DNA from: Chelonoidis abingdonii
Taxonomy: Eukaryota; Chordata; Testudines; Testudinidae
Reading direction: 5' to 3'
Length of the DNA stretch: 64,000 bases
NCBI RefSeq assembly: GCF_003597395.2
Contig: NC_133771.1
Span: 131,677,490 to 131,741,489, forward strand
How positions within the stretch are numbered: position 1 is the stretch's first letter; each line of letters starts with the position of its first letter. A program made the position numbers and the translations under genes. Below, in pieces: positions 52,501 through 56,779 of this stretch. The notes under the pieces were generated by a model. That model was given only the letters and a program-made list of their open reading frames with translations. It did no database searches and was not told the origin of the DNA.

Positions 52501-52686
52501 ATCAGGAGAAACAAAAAGCAAAAGCAGCATTCACTTTCTTCCCAATGAGACAAAGCTAGTTTCTCAACCACACAACAAAGACTTAAATACCAAAGAAAAA
52601 AGTGATCCAGCTGTAGGTGAGGATGACATAGAGGGAGATTCTTTTTTTGATGATCCCATACCCAAACCGGAGAGAAACTATGGCTG
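4453..52686 (+). CDS. CEP43: CEP43 (FOP), exons 1-8, incomplete at 3' end
   Basis: CEP43/FOP is a centrosomal and distal centriolar protein needed for ciliogenesis. Its N-terminus dimerises through an alpha-helical TOF/LisH region. Eight exons with GT donors and AG acceptors splice into 776 nt, which is 258 codons plus 2 nt. The start gives [18 protein letters not shown], a few residues shorter than mammalian N-termini. The LisH-like segment is residues about 51-90 ([20 protein letters not shown], then [10 protein letters not shown]). A conserved block with [19 protein letters not shown] follows in exon 5. Exons 6-7 are a Ser- and Lys-rich linker, and exon 8 ends in the acidic [13 protein letters not shown] motif. 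Human FOP is about 399 residues, so roughly 35% of the protein, including the acidic C-terminus, lies past the right edge. All junctions keep frame and no lesion is seen. Homology is recognised from memory of the family, not from a search. Confidence 0.95.
6917..7004 (+). mobile_element. 88 bp hAT MITE
   Basis: The inverted ends are CAGGGCTTTGGAGC (6917) and GCTCCAAAGCCCTA (ending 7004). A perfect 8 bp duplication, atgcttcc, flanks it at 6909-6916 and 7005-7012. The interior is little more than two subterminal GCTCC-rich arms. Duplication length and terminal sequence put it in hAT. Confidence 0.88.
8668..9420 (-). mobile_element. Possible solo LTR, boundaries uncertain
   Basis: Read on the minus strand, the block contains AATAAGTGTGCTTCTTAG-like text (plus strand about 8957-8975) resembling an LTR polyadenylation region. 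It is followed by text ending near tgtcaccg at 8668. The sequence is more GC-balanced than its surroundings. I could not fix both ends or find a target duplication, so a retroviral-type LTR is a guess from appearance. Confidence 0.3.
10614..12508 (-). pseudogene. hAT transposase, broken
   Basis: Several minus-strand frames join into one decayed transposase. At the N-terminal end (about 12260-12400), out of the longest frame, lies a BED-like zinc-finger text with FCKACRKEF and a [13 protein letters not shown] His pair. The middle (11564-12263) has the catalytic-domain landmarks TDTWTPEHE and [11 protein letters not shown]. The C-terminus (10614-10964) has [19 protein letters not shown], the hAT dimerisation domain. 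The order is as expected for hAT, but the frame changes at least four times and stops occur, so no full protein can be made. Functionally it would have cut and pasted the surrounding element, whose ends are 13 bp inverted repeats. Confidence 0.85.
13179..14038 (-). mobile_element. Solo LTR (860 bp) nested in the hAT element
   Basis: The block starts tgtcataa (13179) and ends ttatgaca (14038), a perfect 8 bp terminal inverted repeat with TG...CA ends. A perfect 5 bp duplication, gcctg, flanks it (13174-13178 and 14039-14043), as for LTR-retrotransposon or retroviral integration. There is no internal gag or pol, so it is a recombined solo LTR. The A-rich, T-rich segment near 13620-13760 is interior LTR sequence. 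Orientation is inferred from similarity to reptile LTRs and is less certain than the boundaries. Confidence 0.85.
15578..15634 (+). mobile_element. 57 bp Harbinger micro-MITE
   Basis: Inverted ends GGGTATGGCTACACT and AGTGTAGCCATACCC are perfect 15-mers within a 57 bp element. Three-base TTA duplications flank it (15575-15577 and 15635-15637), the PIF/Harbinger target. A poly-A run follows at 15638. Confidence 0.85.
15865..16172 (-). mobile_element. Harbinger-like MITE relic
   Basis: The block holds phrases such as agcactgcaaatttcaccgc, gtaaagtgccagtgtaaatg and aagatgtgcccttag. These recur in inverted orientation in the element ending at 28487. The right end carries the gtgcccttag-like Harbinger terminus. 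An ACACGC-rich microsatellite interrupts it at about 15945-15965. The left boundary is approximate. Confidence 0.55.
16360..18030 (-). pseudogene. CR1/L3 LINE relic with ORF1 esterase and ORF2 endonuclease start
   Basis: Read on the minus strand, the first part (about 18028-17774) encodes [14 protein letters not shown], the SGNH esterase signature of CR1 ORF1. Next, 17490-17284 gives [18 protein letters not shown] followed by IALTGITES, the start of the CR1 APE-like endonuclease in ORF2. The far end (about 16530-16365) encodes reverse-transcriptase text [18 protein letters not shown]. The segment between is degenerate, and the RT body is mostly deleted. The order esterase, endonuclease, RT matches CR1/L3 organisation, so this is an internally deleted, stop-ridden copy antisense to CEP43. 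Confidence 0.8.
18593..18782 (+). mobile_element. Tc1/mariner-type MITE (190 bp)
   Basis: The ends are CAGTGGAACGTCAGAGTTAC (18593) and, inverted at the right, CAGCAGAACCGCAGAGTTAT, with 16 of 20 matches. TA dinucleotides flank both sides (18591-18592 and 18783-18784). The interior repeats gttacaaac motifs and has no transposase. Confidence 0.8.
19029..19082 (+). CDS. CEP43: CEP43 exon 2
   Basis: This exon has 18 codons in phase 0. The acceptor is ttggtag and the donor gtaagg. It encodes [18 protein letters not shown], essentially identical to the vertebrate FOP N-terminal helix. Confidence 0.96.
19505..19712 (-). repeat. Fold-back interspersed repeat, copy A
   Basis: It starts agagacaaggtggatgaggt, and its second half is roughly the inverse complement of the first (gaagcttttgagcttcac; tccaataaaagac opposite ttttattggacc). 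The end gtcatatcctgggaccaaca pairs with the outer arm of the copy at 51503-51715, which lies in opposite orientation. The class is uncertain. Confidence 0.6.
20403..20997 (+). mobile_element. hAT MITE (595 bp)
   Basis: The ends are TAGGGCTGTCA at 20403 and TGACAGCCCTA ending at 20997, a perfect 11 bp inverted repeat. Further inside, the pairing continues loosely (gcgattaatc near 20437; gcgattaaag near 20920). The flanks caaaatag and cagaataa match at 6 of 8, consistent with an old hAT duplication. There is no transposase. Confidence 0.8.
21376..21430 (+). CDS. CEP43: CEP43 exon 3
   Basis: This exon is 55 nt: 18 codons plus the first base of a Gly codon completed by exon 4. The acceptor is ttcaacag and the donor gtaagc. 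It encodes [18 protein letters not shown], the first part of the LisH-like dimerisation segment. Confidence 0.96.
21431..22465 (+). other. CEP43 intron 3
   Basis: About 1 kb long. Its only recognisable element is the Harbinger MITE at 21964-22257. The polypyrimidine tract before exon 4 is strong (ttttttctttttag). Confidence 0.85.
21964..22257 (+). mobile_element. Palindrome-rich Harbinger MITE (294 bp)
   Basis: Inverted ends GCCCAGGTCTACACTACGAG and, from the right, GACCACGTCTAGACTACGCG match at most positions. Perfect TAA duplications flank it (21961-21963 and 22258-22260). Unlike its AT-rich intron it is CpG-rich. Within it lie a near-perfect hairpin with arms of about 30 bp (about 21984-22058) and smaller palindromes (gcgcgggatcgatccgcgc near 22075; a gatatcgcgtc / gacgcgatat pair near 22170-22198). 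Confidence 0.88.
22466..22554 (+). CDS. CEP43: CEP43 exon 4
   Basis: This exon is 89 nt and completes the Gly codon split with exon 3, ending in phase 0. The acceptor is tttttag and the donor gtaagg. It encodes [18 protein letters not shown] then [11 protein letters not shown], the core of the FOP LisH dimer interface. Confidence 0.96.
22684..23036 (+). mobile_element. GC-rich hAT MITE (353 bp)
   Basis: A perfect 8 bp duplication aatatcag flanks it (22676-22683 and 23037-23044). The ends are CAGGGCTGCCCAGAG and, inverted, CAGGGCCACCCGGGG. The interior is G/C-rich and carries open frames in several phases, which are composition artefacts. Confidence 0.9.
23340..23933 (-). mobile_element. LTR-like block (about 594 bp)
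   Basis: On the minus strand the block begins TGTAACACCCCAAGC and ends TTCCACA. Near that end is CCTGAATAAAGCTGTCTTTG, a typical AATAAA polyadenylation signal followed by R/U5-like text. No matching 5 bp duplication was found (flanks tctat and attct) and no internal genes are nearby. It is probably a solo LTR. Confidence 0.5.
23957..24188 (-). mobile_element. tRNA-derived SINE
   Basis: Read on the minus strand it starts GGGGGGAGGGATAGCTCAGT, with a tRNA-like A box (TAGCTCAGTGG) and a B box (GGTTGTGAGCTCAATCC, plus strand about 24123-24139). The body ends in tctcc/att text and an oligo-T (plus strand 23957-23973) that would be the A-rich tail. This is the usual form of turtle tRNA-headed SINEs. 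Confidence 0.85.
25805..25940 (+). repeat. Diverged old interspersed repeat
   Basis: The text gattctgcatactgctccac...ccattgaagtcactg...gttgcagaatcattgg has the style of a widespread amniote repeat with CATTGAAGTCA cores. It has no clear ends. Confidence 0.4.
26227..26361 (+). CDS. CEP43: CEP43 exon 5
   Basis: This exon has 45 codons in phase 0, with acceptor ttttccag and donor gtaagt. It encodes [20 protein letters not shown] then [20 protein letters not shown], the most conserved block of FOP after the LisH segment, closing the N-terminal dimerisation domain. Confidence 0.96.
27012..27082. repeat. Short palindromic repeat
   Basis: The arms gatcctgctccattga (left) and ttcagtaggagcaggatcag (right) are inverted complements around a short loop. 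This is a tiny fold-back, similar in text to an old CATTGAAGTCAATGGG-type amniote repeat. Confidence 0.6.
28240..28487 (+). mobile_element. Harbinger-type MITE
   Basis: It ends in cagtgtagagatagcc followed by TTA (28488-28490), the PIF/Harbinger end and target. The internal phrases gtgtgaaaaaacactcccct and agtgggagatgctctcc resemble, in reverse orientation, the block at 15865-16172. The left end is approximate. Confidence 0.6.
29600..29673 (+). mobile_element. tRNA head of a SINE
   Basis: It carries GGGAGGGATAGCTCAGTGG (A box) and gggttttgagttcagccc (degenerate B box), as in the SINE at 23957-24188 but in opposite orientation. Only the tRNA-like head is present. Upstream is (CCCT)n at 29572-29592. 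It sits in the Harbinger 5' region. Confidence 0.65.
29825..31067 (+). pseudogene. Harbinger (HARBI1-like) transposase, broken
   Basis: DDE_Tnp_4-type transposase of the surrounding element. Frame 29825-30375 gives an N-terminal part ([13 protein letters not shown]...), the segment [19 protein letters not shown] and a helix-turn-helix-like [16 protein letters not shown]. It has in-frame TGA stops at 30056-30058 and 30242-30244. Near 30380 the frame shifts into a 229-codon ORF (30378-31067) that holds the catalytic core: Asp in [10 protein letters not shown] (ORF residue 26), Asp in [11 protein letters not shown] (114) and Glu in MVVECAFG (150). All three acidic residues of the DDE triad survive. 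With two stops and one frameshift it cannot be made in full. The C-terminal end is intact and stops 54 bp before the DIRS insertion. Confidence 0.9.
31121..31305 (+). repeat. DIRS copy 1 left inverted terminal repeat
   Basis: Starts gttcttcgagcgcttgctca and ends near cagttccttcttacc. It is inverted relative to 35018-35230. It contains a gatatatacc TATA-like stretch (about 31255-31265), the likely promoter of the element. Confidence 0.85.
31306..31903 (+). pseudogene. DIRS copy 1 ORF1 (Gag-like) remnant
   Basis: Two overlapping frames (31306-31640 and then 31643-31903) join through a frameshift near 31630. The first encodes a helical stretch ([20 protein letters not shown]). The second is Arg/Pro/Gln-rich ([16 protein letters not shown]), the basic C-terminal tail of DIRS Gag-like proteins. 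The N-terminal half is missing relative to the other copy in the window. Confidence 0.6.
32009..34870 (+). pseudogene. DIRS copy 1 reverse transcriptase/RNase H and tyrosine recombinase
   Basis: One frame (32009-34208) runs through RT and RNase H, then into the recombinase N-terminal domain. In-frame stops are at 32255 (TGA), 33158 (TGA) and 33251 (TAG), each explicable by one C-to-T change. RT motifs: [19 protein letters not shown] before the first stop, [11 protein letters not shown] (motif A), [14 protein letters not shown] (B) and FPYLDDWL (YxDD box, about 32546-32557). RNase H-like text includes [13 protein letters not shown] and [11 protein letters not shown]. The YR part has the core-binding [21 protein letters not shown] one-base slip near 34200 then leads to [12 protein letters not shown] with the first catalytic Arg, HSTRAQA (HxxR, about 34673) and a SHYAL segment holding the candidate nucleophilic Tyr (about 34778). 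Further slips occur near 34690-34725. Dead but nearly complete. Confidence 0.88.
34883..34985. repeat. DIRS copy 1 internal complementary region (ICR)
   Basis: The left half (34883-34920, ...ggatatgagcaagcactcg) is complementary to the start of the left terminal repeat. The right half (34925-34985, ggttactcacctttgtaact...) is complementary to the end of the right repeat. Both outer ends are therefore represented back to back, the ICR that DIRS elements use to rebuild termini and form circles. Confidence 0.88.
35018..35230 (-). repeat. DIRS copy 1 right inverted terminal repeat
   Basis: It runs from gcaagaaggaactgaggagc to caacagttacaaaggtgagt, then accgtctttt. It is inverted relative to 31121-31305 (ggccggcagg, gcgccactccagggggcg and cctaattggaatgg are shared). 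The outer 40 bp extend beyond the left repeat, as usual for DIRS. Confidence 0.85.
35455..35880 (-). pseudogene. Harbinger Myb/SANT-like accessory gene, C-terminal part
   Basis: Minus-strand ORF 35452-35787 reads [40 protein letters not shown], then [18 protein letters not shown] and [11 protein letters not shown]. This Arg/Gln/Glu-rich helical tail is characteristic of the Myb/SANT-like second protein of reptile Harbingers, which in this superfamily helps the transposase reach the nucleus and bind the ends. Upstream text to 35880 continues the family ([23 protein letters not shown]) with a stop inside it. The DNA-binding Myb domain is not found further upstream, so the gene is truncated. Confidence 0.7.
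36745..36790 (-). repeat. Fold-back repeat fragment, copy C
   Basis: The text agatattacctcacccacct / tgcctctctggttag is the inverse complement of the agagacaaggtgggtgag arm seen at 19505 and 51540. Only one arm remains. Confidence 0.6.
37333..37413 (+). CDS. CEP43: CEP43 exon 6
   Basis: This exon has 27 codons in phase 0. The acceptor is ggtttag (a tandem alternative ggtag lies 4 bp further but breaks the frame) and the donor is gtaagt. The peptide is Ser-rich ([20 protein letters not shown] then THPISSK) and aligns with the LSDVHSPPKSPEGK-type linker of FOP. It is less conserved than exons 2-5. Confidence 0.9.
39235..39422 (+). mobile_element. Tc1/mariner (Tigger-like) MITE (188 bp)
   Basis: Inverted ends CACCTCTACCCCGATATAAC and, from the right, CACCTCTACCTCGATATAAC differ at one of 20 positions. 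TA duplications flank it (39233-39234 and 39423-39424). The interior repeats ttatatcgaa-like motifs. Confidence 0.9.
39690..40215 (+). mobile_element. CR1 LINE fragment
   Basis: It encodes [20 protein letters not shown] then [11 protein letters not shown], the CR1 RT region after the SPGPDGIHP box. Degenerate text to 40215 includes a gtgttttaatatatttataatctgg segment matching the NIFINDL-type RT motif. Stops and frameshifts are frequent. Confidence 0.65.
40225..41440 (+). mobile_element. Old DIRS-like 5' fragment
   Basis: A 5' terminal-repeat-like stretch (gcgcatgtcagttccacttc, then agatataaagggcagagctg and cagttccttcttgcggcct, about 40240-40410) has the same order of elements as the left repeats at 31121 and 52889: TATA-like box, then cagttccttctt. 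It is followed by roughly 1 kb of Ser/Pro/Arg-rich coding-like sequence with a 190-codon frame (40771-41343), which would be Gag-like ORF1. No RT, YR or right repeat follows, because the hAT relic begins at about 41440. The assignment is by analogy with the two clear copies. Confidence 0.5.
41440..44774 (-). mobile_element. hAT element with ZMYM1-like transposase
   Basis: The right end agtttgcccacccctg (44759-44774) is the inverse of the CAGGGGTGGGCAAACT terminus used by hAT elements and is followed by cattagga, a possible target copy. The left end is not identified, so 41440 is only where DIRS-like text stops. A pair of diverged direct repeats of about 70 bp (44130-44200 and 44449-44515) lies upstream of the transposase. 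Confidence 0.55.
41698..44128 (-). pseudogene. hAT transposase, ZMYM1-like with TTF zinc finger and DUF4371, broken
   Basis: On the minus strand the order is: a Ser/Asn-rich N-terminus (44128-43757); a TTF-type zinc-finger region (about 43760-43550) with [10 protein letters not shown]; a degenerate middle; the DUF4371 segment [20 protein letters not shown] then [19 protein letters not shown] (43235-42858); a helical region (42708-42119); and the dimerisation domain [20 protein letters not shown] then [20 protein letters not shown] (42090-41698). This is the architecture of zinc-finger MYM-type 1-like and THAP12-like domesticated hAT proteins. Stops and frame changes between every block mark it as a transposon relic, antisense to CEP43, not a host gene. 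Confidence 0.85.
44990..47760 (-). pseudogene. CR1 LINE ORF2 relic, interrupted by a Harbinger MITE
   Basis: Read on the minus strand, 47568-47278 encodes the region before and including [19 protein letters not shown]. After the MITE, 46260-45985 gives [20 protein letters not shown] then [20 protein letters not shown] and [17 protein letters not shown], consecutive RT blocks of CR1. Degenerate 3' ORF and UTR text continues to about 44990 (the phrase gaccaatggtccatctagcc is the common CR1-like 3' part). A local duplication of accatgggtttatacagtgg occurs at 45660-45720. It is antisense to CEP43. Confidence 0.8.
46277..47146 (+). mobile_element. Harbinger-type element (870 bp) inside CR1
   Basis: The left end is GGCCTTGTCTACAG and the right end, read inward, GGCTACGTCACTACTT, a degenerate Harbinger terminus. 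TAT is present on both sides (46274-46276 and 47147-47149). The CR1 text reads continuously if the insert is removed. The interior has a GT microsatellite (about 46662-46677) adjoining GA repeats, and no transposase. Confidence 0.7.
48021..48080 (+). CDS. CEP43: CEP43 exon 7
   Basis: This exon has 20 codons in phase 0, with acceptor ttgcgtag and donor gtaaaa. It encodes [20 protein letters not shown], matching the IPRYKG start and the Lys-rich stretch of the vertebrate linker. Confidence 0.9.
49657..49986 (+). mobile_element. hAT MITE, possibly composite
   Basis: A perfect 8 bp duplication ctctaagt flanks it (49649-49656 and 49987-49994). The ends are CAGTGGTTCACATCC and, inverted, TAGCAGTTCTCAACC. 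A second hAT-like start, cagtgtttctcaacctgg, occurs inside at 49738, suggesting one MITE inserted in or recombined with another. Confidence 0.8.
50608..50952 (+). mobile_element. hAT MITE (345 bp)
   Basis: The ends are TAGAGCTGGTTGGAGAAA and, inverted from the right, TAGAGCTTGGTGGAGAAA. The flanks cttctgaa (50600-50607) and cttccgaa (50953-50960) match at 7 of 8. There is no transposase. Confidence 0.82.
51503..51715 (+). repeat. Fold-back interspersed repeat, copy B
   Basis: The outer arm gagagacaaggtgggtgaga pairs with the right end attaccttatgcaccttgac. The inner arm gaaacaagctttccagctcc pairs with gagctcaaaagcttctcttt around a loop (tcttcttcaggtc). The same family lies at 19505-19712 (opposite orientation) and partly at 36745-36790. 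Confidence 0.65.
52466..52686 (+). CDS. CEP43: CEP43 exon 8
   Basis: This exon is 221 nt: 73 codons plus two bases, so phase 2 is carried into the next exon. The acceptor is a weak TTTTTAAG preceded by (TTTA)n, and the donor is gtaagt. It encodes [20 protein letters not shown] and the acidic [20 protein letters not shown], a strongly conserved FOP motif. It is the last exon found in the window. Confidence 0.93.
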
Positions 52687-52888
52687 GTAAGTAAACCATG
52701 CTCCCTAGTTAACACATTTATTTGATGCTTAGTAGGTTTGGGTTAGATGTGTTACTTGCATGTAGCCTGTAGTAAAAAGTGGTGTGAAGGTGCACTGTAA
52801 AACATCCTACTAGAAATGCACAATACCTTCTGGGGCTCCCTGGTTGCACTGGTGAGTAATTTTCACCCTTTTGGCGATGTTGCATAGT

Positions 52889-53064
52889 TCTTCTTCGAGT
52901 GCTTGCTCATATCCATTCCAGTAGGTGTGCGCGCGCCGCGTGCCGGAAGAATTTTTACCCTAGCAACACTCGGTGGGTCGGCAGGGCCCCCTGGAGTGGC
53001 GCGCTATGGTGCCGGATATATACCCTGCCGACCCAGCCGCCCTTCAGTTCCTTCTTACCGCCGT
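52889..53064 (+). repeat. DIRS copy 2 left inverted terminal repeat
   Basis: It begins ttcttcttcgagtgcttgct and ends near cagttccttcttaccg. It has the same layout as 31121-31305, including a ggatatatacc TATA-like box at about 53014-53024, and is inverted relative to 58617-58838. Confidence 0.85.
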
Positions 53065-53529
53065 GTCGGTGGTTGGAACAGTGGACGCAGCTTAGCTGAC
53101 CTCCGCTTCCTAGCTACTCGTAGTTCTTGTGTAATACAGTTATATCCTTATACGTTTTTTTCTTATGTTAGTTTTATGATACTTAGCGGGTTCGGGGAGT
53201 AGCCCCTTTCCTGCAACCGGTGCCTGAGCCCTGCCCGGTCACCGTTTTAGTCCGTGCCTGCCAGCCCGGCCGTTGCTGACAGGAAATCCACAACGACTCC
53301 TGTTTACGGTGCTTGGGGATCGCGATAAGTGTCCCATTGCACGCGTTTAAGCCGACAACAACAGGGAGCGGCACTTTATTTCCCTCACCTTCTGACAAGC
53401 GCGGGCTATTGGCGGACAGAAGCGCCTCCTCGGCACCGGACCCCGCTGGCACCGACCGTTGCGGCACCGAAGTCGACTCGGCACCGCTCCATCTTTCTGA
53501 GGTTGAGGAAGCCACGACTCCTCCTACCA

Positions 53530-54620
53530 GTGCGACGCTCCCGGCACGGCCGTGGTGGCTCCTGCTCTGCTGTTCCGTGCCAAGGCCCGCAGCCAAGAGT
53601 CATCACAGTTGATCGCCGCACCGACACTGCAGAGACCTGAGATGCCGGCTCTTGATTCCGGTTCCCGCGGGCGTCGATCCGTGCCTGCTGCTCCCGGCAC
53701 GCGCGTGGTTGAGCTTCCTGCTCGCTGCTCCGTGCCAACTGCACAGCCAGTGAGCTCATCTGAGTCGGATCGCCCGGCACCTGCCCCGGCACCGACACGG
53801 CCGGCACGGTCGATCCTGGTCCCACAGGGCTGTTGAATCCGTGCCTGGCTGCTCCCCGGCACGCGCGTGGTTGAGCTTCCTGCTCTGCTGCTTTCTGGTG
53901 GCCATCCCCTCCAACCCACCCAGCTCCAGTGTTGAGCCTTCATTTTTATCTGAGTCGGATTGCCCAGCACCGGCACCTGCCCCGGCACCGAACGGCCGGC
54001 ACCGCGATCCCGGTCCCAAGGGCTGTTGAATCCGGTGCCGTGCTGCTTCCCCGGCACGCGCCGTGGTTGAGCTTCCTGCTCCTGCTGCTTCTGTGCCATC
54101 TGCACACAGCCAGTGAGCTCGTCTAAGTCGGATCCGCCGGCACCGACTCCTGCCGCGGACCGGCATATTGACACCGGTCGATCCCGGTCCCACAAGGGCC
54201 GTCGAATCGGTGCCTGACTGCTCCCCGGCATGCGCTGTGGTGAGCTTCCTGCTCCTGCTGCTTCCAAGCCAACGGCACCGCAGCCAGAGAGCTCATCTAC
54301 ACTCGGATCGCCGGCACCGACTCCTGCGCGGCACCGGACACATCGGCACGTTGATCCCGGTCCCACAGGGCCGTCGACCAATGCCTGACTGCTCCCGCGG
54401 CGCCGTGGTTGACTTCCTGCTCCTGCTGCTTCCGTGCCAACAGCACTGCAGCCAAGGGGCTCATCTCACTGGATCGCCCGCACCATACTACAGAGGCACG
54501 ACGACGCTGGCACCATTGATCCGGTCCCACAAGGCCGTCGAATCCAGTGCCTGACTGCTCCCGGCACGCGCCATGGTCGAGCTCCTGCCCCTACTGCTCC
54601 ATGCAATCTGCACTGCGGAC
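53530..54620 (+). repeat. Tandem repeat of about 170 bp (about 7 units) in DIRS ORF1 region
   Basis: The phrase ggcacgcg...gtggttgagcttcctgctc recurs near 53537, 53695, 53858, 54050, 54224, 54390 and 54562, giving unit lengths of about 158-192 bp. Each unit also carries gatcccggtcccacaggg-like and gtgcctgactgctcccc-like text. Units have diverged by indels, so no frame is open throughout on +. The long minus-strand frame (53524-54381) is a by-product of the repeat. Copy 1 has nothing comparable because its 5' ORF1 is deleted. Confidence 0.8.
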
Positions 54621-55097
54621 AGGAGCTTGTCTAAGCCGATCGCCCGGCCCGACTCTGTGACACACTGGCGCAGTCAGCCCTGTCGATACCTATCCCATTC
54701 ACTGACCCGATAATCTCGGCACGTTCTCGCTCCATCACCGCTACAGGCGCTATGACTGCTGTACTGCTCCCGTCCTCGAGGTCTCGGTCGCTCCCGGCCC
54801 GCTGTAGTAGGAGCCGGATCTCGTTTCCAGATACCGGACGCCTTCCGGTACCAGGTCCCAGGTGCCAAGTTGGCAAGGTCTGGTAGAGTCAGAGACTTGA
54901 CCATGATTTTCAGCACCTCCATGCCTTCCGGTCACGCACTGTCTTCCCACCGGACTATCTTATGCTCAAGACCGCGTTCTGGTGTGCCCACAAACACCTA
55001 AGGCGCATCAGGACCTCCCATGGAGGGTAGCGCTCATGGTGGACTCCAGGTGCAGGAGTCCCGGAGGAAGGATAGAGGATCATGCCTTGTCTTTTTT

Positions 55098-56765
55098 TTT
55101 TTTTTTTTTTTTTGGGTGAGAGGGGGAAGAAATAATCCCAATGTCCTGGCTAACATTTCCTCTCTCAATAAACAAGGACCTAAATATGTCCAAAGCTGTG
55201 CGAGAGCCTATTGCCTAGCTCAAGCTGGGTGCCACATTTGCCTACCCACTGCACTACCAATAGCCAGCATGTTGCTTTGGGATCTCTGAGATTTGAAAAA
55301 TAGTATATAAAACCAACTATTGTGTATATAAATCTACAAAATGGCTTTTTTGAACATTTGCAGTTTTGTTTTCATAGGGCCCCTGACATATAAGTTCTAC
55401 AAATAAAAGTTAAAGTTATGTCCACATTCTCGTTTCCTTACAGAAGTGAATTGCTAAAGCTGTTTCCAATAGTTTGTCAGTGTTCGTTGTAACGGATAAA
55501 AATAAATGGTTATTATTACAAAACAATGAGCCACATTTCAAGTAATCCACCCAATCCGTAGTAAGGATTTTAGGCCTCCTGTTTTTTATTTGTGTGCAAA
55601 CAGCTGTATTTCATTTTTCAGCTTGTTTTCCAAAGCTTTTTCTGTTTTTAAACTTCTTGTCAGCTAAAATACAGTTGGTATCATGGCCAACACACAAGTA
55701 AAATTAGGGGGGAAAAGTCTTTTAGCTGAGGTTTTGTTTAAAAAAAAAATCTAGTGAAAATAACAATAGTTGAAACAAACTGATTTTGAAAACTATTGCG
55801 AAACACTGGTTACTGCAATATTGCTCCAGTCAATATTGAATAATACATTACTACTGCTACCTAGATAGTCTATGATAAAAAATGACAAATACATATAGAC
55901 TTGGTACCTCGAAAAAAAGGCCCCAGCTTCCTAATTTTGACTGTACTTCATTACTTCCACGGGGAAAAGTTCGGGGGTTTTTTTGTTTTTTTTTTAAATA
56001 CAGCAGAGTTGAGAAAGAATGTACACTGGAAGAACTCCAAATAATTTACATATGCTTCTTAAAAACTAAAAATAATGACATACATCATATTTCTTTAAAG
56101 GTTTATTTCCCCTTTTGAGATTTACCCTAGAGTTTATTACCCTATAAAGATTTGGACAGCATTTCATCTGTAAGACAACAAGTAAGGACTGGCTGGAAAA
56201 CAACATTTCTGTTTTATGAAAAATTCTGAGATTTGGAATTTGTTTTCATTCCAATGCAGAACAAAACAGAGTCTTTCTGAAATCTTTCACAAAAGTAAGA
56301 CAGAGACACCTCAGAACAGCCCAGTCAATCTCTCCTTCAGAGTTATTCCTTTGTCTAGCTATACCAAAAAGACAGGAGACATTTAAGATAGATTTAATCA
56401 GGCCACAACTTTATTATTAGATGTTGGGGACTACCTGGCAGATGAAAGTGTACAGTGCAGGTAACACCATGTTTATTCCATAATTACCTGGGGGGGGGGG
56501 GCTTCTGCCAGCTCCAGGTCCTTCCCCTCCGCAATCCACTGCTGGGAACTTACTATCCATCTGGGCCCCCCCCCACCACCCTGTAGGAGAGTTAAAGTGG
56601 GCTATAAGAAAGGGAGGCTGGCTCCTTGCTGTAACAATCATAGGAGTCCCCTTTAACGAACCACTCCTTTCAAGTCCATTTCCAACCCGATTAGCAACCA
56701 TTCCCTCGAGCACTTAGACCTCTCTAACCAGGTGGCTAACCCCTCCTGATATGGGAAAAAAAAAA
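55098..56765. other. Unassigned AT-rich insert within DIRS copy 2
   Basis: The left border is an abrupt run of about 21 T after catgccttgtc (55089-55099). The right border is an A10 run (56756-56765) after cctgatatggg. The sequence between is AT-rich except for a G/C-rich patch at 56490-56590, quite unlike the GC-rich DIRS flanks. On the minus strand, taataataaagttgtggcct lies near 56401-56421, an AATAAA-type signal. No protein family is recognisable. It could be an LTR, a retroposed transcript or another element. Confidence 0.5.
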
Positions 56766-56779
56766 CAGGGCAGTGCGCT

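Noticed and set aside
53524..54381. 285-codon minus-strand repetitive ORF
   Set aside because: It is the antisense reading of the ~170 bp tandem array in a plus-strand DIRS element. The repeats alone explain the long frame.
53530..54620. CRISPR-like array
   Set aside because: The repeats are about 170 bp tandem units without short spacers, in a vertebrate retrotransposon.
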